The notes under the pieces were generated by a model. The model saw nothing but the letters and a program-made list of their open reading frames with translations. It had not been told where the DNA came from and searched no databases. From Anaerolineaceae bacterium (lineage in GTDB: Bacteria > Chloroflexota > Anaerolineae > Aggregatilineales > Phototrophicaceae), in contig JACKCH010000011.1 in NCBI GenBank assembly GCA_020634115.1, forward strand, positions 558,001-622,000: a stretch of DNA of 64,000 bases, read 5' to 3'. Shown here piece after piece: positions 61,366 to 64,000 of the stretch. Within the stretch, counting starts at the first letter, position 1. Each line of letters begins with the position of its first letter. Both the position numbers and the translations under genes were made by a program.

Positions 61366-64000
61366 ATGACTAAAAATGTTTTTGCCAGGAGAATCGCTGT
61401 TCTGCTGGTGTTCATCATTTTGGTGTTAATCGTCGCGTTGTTGGTTGACTACAACGGCATAGGAACGCGAGCATTCATCGCACTGGGATTGCTGACTGAG
61501 ACACCGACGGCAACGGCCACAAACACACCGACCAGCACACCAACGGCAACGAATACACCAACGACTACCAACACGCCCACCGCGACCAATACGCCCACCA
61601 CGACAAACACGCCGACACCCACGAGTACGCTCACGCCGACGGTGACACATTCTCCTACAATTAAGCCGCCTGACCAGAATTCGGTGGTGTTGACGGCGAC
61701 GGCGCTCGCGATTCTGATGCAACCCGATACCGCTACCCGCACGCCGACCCCCAACCCGATTAGCAGCAGCGTGATGTTGGATTATGGCGATACCACCAGC
61801 GGGATGATTGACGACGACCAGCCAGGGGTGATCTATTCGTTTGAAGCGAATGCGGGCGATGAGATTCTTATCTACATGGAGGCCACATCTGGCGATCTTG
61901 ACCCGTTTCTGGGCTTGTTCGACAGTGAAAACAACCTCGTCATGAGTAATGATGACAGCAGCGCGAATGATTCCAATGCAGAGATCATCGCCACCATTCC
62001 TGACGATGGTATCTATTTTATCGTGGCAACCCGTTACCAGTTTCGAGACGGCACCACCAGCGGCAGTTACGAACTGACTATAGAGGATAGCCAGCGCACA
62101 ATAGCCGGTAACAGCAGCCAGTCAAATACCCTCAATGACGGGGATTATCTGGAATACGGCGACAGCGGCACGGCGGAAATCAACGATAACCAACCATTCC
62201 TGCAGTTCGTTTTCGAGGGTCGGGCGGGTGATGTGGTTGAGATTATGATGGAGGCTACTTCCGGTGACCTGGAACCGCTGCTGGGTTTATTTGACTCTAA
62301 TGGCGAACTGCTGGTGACTGCTGGCGATGGAACTGATTTCGCCCGTCTCACATGGACCTTGGCAGCAGACGAGGAGTATATCATCGCTGCCACTCGAATC
62401 GGCGTAGAGGACGGCGTCACATCGGGTGAATTCAGGTTGTCACTCGTCAGCCTGGGCGTGCCGGAAGCGACAGAAGAGGCTACCGAAGAACCGGGCGAAA
62501 CACTGACACCTATAGCGAGTGATACCCCCTGTCCCTATTGCGACTGGACGGGAACGCATGTCGTGCAAGTGGGAGAAACGTTTTTTCAGATAGCACAACG
62601 CTATGGCATTACTCTTCAGCAACTAGCCGAAGCGAATCATCTGGATAATCCAAATCTGATTGTAGCAGGCGCCACTTTGCGGGTGCCATTTGACATCACG
62701 CCTACAGCTGAGGCTACCAAAGAACCGGACGAAACACTGACACCTATGGCGAATGATACTCCCTGCCCCTATTGCGACTGGACTGGAACACATGTCGTAC
62801 AGCGGGGAGAGACTATGTATCAGTTGTCTCTACGGTATGGTATCCCGATCCAGGAATTGCTCGACGCGAATCAACTGAATGATTCGTCACTGATTCGGGT
62901 CGGTATCACTTTGCGGGTGCCATTTGACATCACGCCTACAGCTGAGGCTACCGAAGAACCGGGCGAATCGCCCACACCCAGCATAACTCCTGAGGAAATC
63001 AGTTCGGTCAACCTAACGGAAACCGCCCAGTTTGTAGTGGTACGGGACCGCAGCGGCCTTAAGGTGGGCGAGGGGGTCGTGAGGTTGTTCACGCCGGATA
63101 CCCTGGCCCTGGACAATATTGGTGAAATTCGGGTCGAAATCGAGGTTTTTCAACCCAACGCCCAATTCGTCGCTATTGCGAATCTGGCATCCCTGCCAAC
63201 CGCCACGCCGGATATTCGTATCCGCCCGACCAGCACCCCGCCCCCGCTCACCGAAAATTACGCGATTACCGTCTATGAGTACATGGGCGTGGATGTCACC
63301 GGACTTGGCCTTCGTCACTTCAACCTCAACCCGATTCCACCGTCTGGAATGCAGCATTTCACCGAACCTGACCAGATGCACACCTGGCAGTGGGAAATCG
63401 AGGCCAAAGACCGTGCGGCATTGGGTGAAAGTCAGTTGTGGATTGAGGTTTACCTGTCGGATGCCGAGGGGAATCGCTATGAACTCGCCACTGACCCCAT
63501 CCCCTTCTCGATTACGGTCATTGAGCCGGAGGTGGTCGAGGCGGTTGCTGCGGGTGCTGCTGCCAATGCCCCGGAAGCAACTTCTGGTGATGCAAACGGC
63601 GCAGGTGCTCCCGCTGCCAGTGAAGAGACTGGTAATCTTATCGCCACACCAGCAGCCTCGCCTTCACCGCTTCCGACAGCTACAAGTCCCGTCACTGCAA
63701 CCCAGCCGCAACGTGCCGTGTCCGTAACTGCCGAGGAAACTCCGGCAGAAGACAACACAGTGCTGCTGATTGTCATTATTCTGGTTGTCGTTGGGGCAGT
63801 TGGCCTGGGCGCAATCCTGGTTTTCAGACACCGTCACAAACCCAGTGCCTTCATTAGCTACCGGCGCGTACCGAGTGCCACACTCGCCACCCTGATCGCT
63901 AAGGAACTGGAAAAACACGGCATCCAGGTTTTCGTGGATACCCGCAGTGTGGATGGTGGCGGCCTGTTCCCCCGGCGCTTGATTGAAGCGATACACAATA
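61366..64000 (+). CDS. Transmembrane LysM-PPC receptor with cytoplasmic TIR domain (3' end beyond window)
   Basis: 878 codons visible from an ATG with GAGGAA 5 nt upstream; the frame is open to the window end. Order: basic N-terminus and TM helix (about 9-28); Thr/Pro stalk (about 44-85); two PPC-like beta domains (about 137-240 and 262-365) with GDLDPFLGLFDSENNL and GDLEPLLGLFDSNGEL; two LysM domains (398-442 and 476-520), each preceded by CPYCDW; a beta-rich domain of unknown family (about 545-720); a low-complexity linker; a second TM helix (about 797-820) followed by RHRHK; then a TIR start PSAFISYRR at 826 with VFVDTRSVDGGG and LIEAIHN. Topology by positive-inside: sensor modules outside, TIR inside. 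The TIR catalytic Glu region lies past the edge. Inference: a glycan-sensing receptor that signals or acts through TIR. Confidence 0.85.
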   Translation, partial: MTKNVFARRIAVLLVFIILVLIVALLVDYNGIGTRAFIALGLLTETPTATATNTPTSTPTATNTPTTTNTPTATNTPTTTNTPTPTSTLTPTVTHSPTIKPPDQNSVVLTATALAILMQPDTATRTPTPNPISSSVMLDYGDTTSGMIDDDQPGVIYSFEANAGDEILIYMEATSGDLDPFLGLFDSENNLVMSNDDSSANDSNAEIIATIPDDGIYFIVATRYQFRDGTTSGSYELTIEDSQRTIAGNSSQSNTLNDGDYLEYGDSGTAEINDNQPFLQFVFEGRAGDVVEIMMEATSGDLEPLLGLFDSNGELLVTAGDGTDFARLTWTLAADEEYIIAATRIGVEDGVTSGEFRLSLVSLGVPEATEEATEEPGETLTPIASDTPCPYCDWTGTHVVQVGETFFQIAQRYGITLQQLAEANHLDNPNLIVAGATLRVPFDITPTAEATKEPDETLTPMANDTPCPYCDWTGTHVVQRGETMYQLSLRYGIPIQELLDANQLNDSSLIRVGITLRVPFDITPTAEATEEPGESPTPSITPEEISSVNLTETAQFVVVRDRSGLKVGEGVVRLFTPDTLALDNIGEIRVEIEVFQPNAQFVAIANLASLPTATPDIRIRPTSTPPPLTENYAITVYEYMGVDVTGLGLRHFNLNPIPPSGMQHFTEPDQMHTWQWEIEAKDRAALGESQLWIEVYLSDAEGNRYELATDPIPFSITVIEPEVVEAVAAGAAANAPEATSGDANGAGAPAASEETGNLIATPAASPSPLPTATSPVTATQPQRAVSVTAEETPAEDNTVLLIVIILVVVGAVGLGAILVFRHRHKPSAFISYRRVPSATLATLIAKELEKHGIQVFVDTRSVDGGGLFPRRLIEAIHN
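62473..62940 (+). repeat. 234-bp tandem duplication encoding the two LysM units
   Basis: Two direct copies (62473-62706 and 62707-62940) of 78 codons, each encoding a TE(A/P)-rich linker, a CPYCDW motif and a LysM domain ending in TLRVPF. The start of a third copy (AEATEEPGE) follows at 62941. Confidence 0.8.

Noticed and set aside
61500..61640. Repetitive ACACC/ACCAAC sequence that could look like a CRISPR or satellite array
   Set aside because: It is the coding sequence of the Thr/Pro stalk of the receptor, with no spacers and no regular direct repeats of CRISPR length.

Overview
The window reads as a chromosomal segment of a Chloroflexota (Anaerolineae-like) bacterium. This is inferred from gene style, because no rRNA or tRNA gene is present. 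The pointers are moderately high GC, frequent GTG and TTG starts, many secreted or lipid-anchored proteins built from PPC, LysM and SH3b modules with TPT-rich linkers, an MMPL exporter, a DUF3048 protein, a kinase-LuxR-STAND fusion and a TIR protein. The first ~4.6 kb is visibly more AT-rich than the rest and looks like an accessory region.

Layout. 1-4.6 kb: a truncated Ser/Thr kinase-LuxR-STAND regulator, a decayed phage portal gene split by an IS5-type element, and a tandem LOTUS-like protein. 4.6-10.2 kb: a MarR repressor with a well-defined promoter and twin operators, a heterodimeric ABC exporter, a second MarR protein and a gene fragment. 10.2-15.3 kb: an MMPL/RND exporter divergent from a DesK/NarL-type two-component pair, then a second copy of that fragment. 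15.5-25.8 kb: a ROK repressor divergent from a catabolic operon (DUF3604/PHP protein, sugar ABC binding protein and two permeases, sulfatase, PfkB kinase, GH4 glycosidase), probably for a sulfated or modified sugar. 26-34 kb: nucleoside hydrolase, a class I/II aminotransferase behind what looks like a threonine leader-peptide attenuator, a phospholipase C-like protein, a DUF3048-SH3b protein, a 55-residue membrane protein, ndk and a class V aminotransferase. 34-43 kb: GAF-PAS histidine kinase with receiver protein, an ABC-2 exporter operon, a glutamine amidotransferase, an XPB-N-terminal-like protein, a rhomboid protease and a receiver protein. 43-64 kb: a region rich in surface proteins (LysM lipoprotein, three PPC proteins, SH3b-Excalibur protein, trypsin-like protease) mixed with RidA, acetylglutamate kinase, katG, a kinase of the streptomycin/hydroxyurea phosphotransferase type, a Nudix protein and a GT4 glycosyltransferase.

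The most striking gene is at the right edge. Its predicted architecture is an N-terminal membrane anchor, a TPT-rich stalk, two PPC-like domains, two LysM repeats, a beta-rich domain, a second membrane segment and a cytoplasmic TIR domain cut by the window end. This looks like a bacterial transmembrane glycan-sensing TIR receptor. Other items of interest are the leader-peptide attenuator, a dispersed ~165-bp intergenic repeat family (four copies), a second family of short GC-rich hairpins, and an IS insertion whose in-silico removal exactly restores a reading frame.
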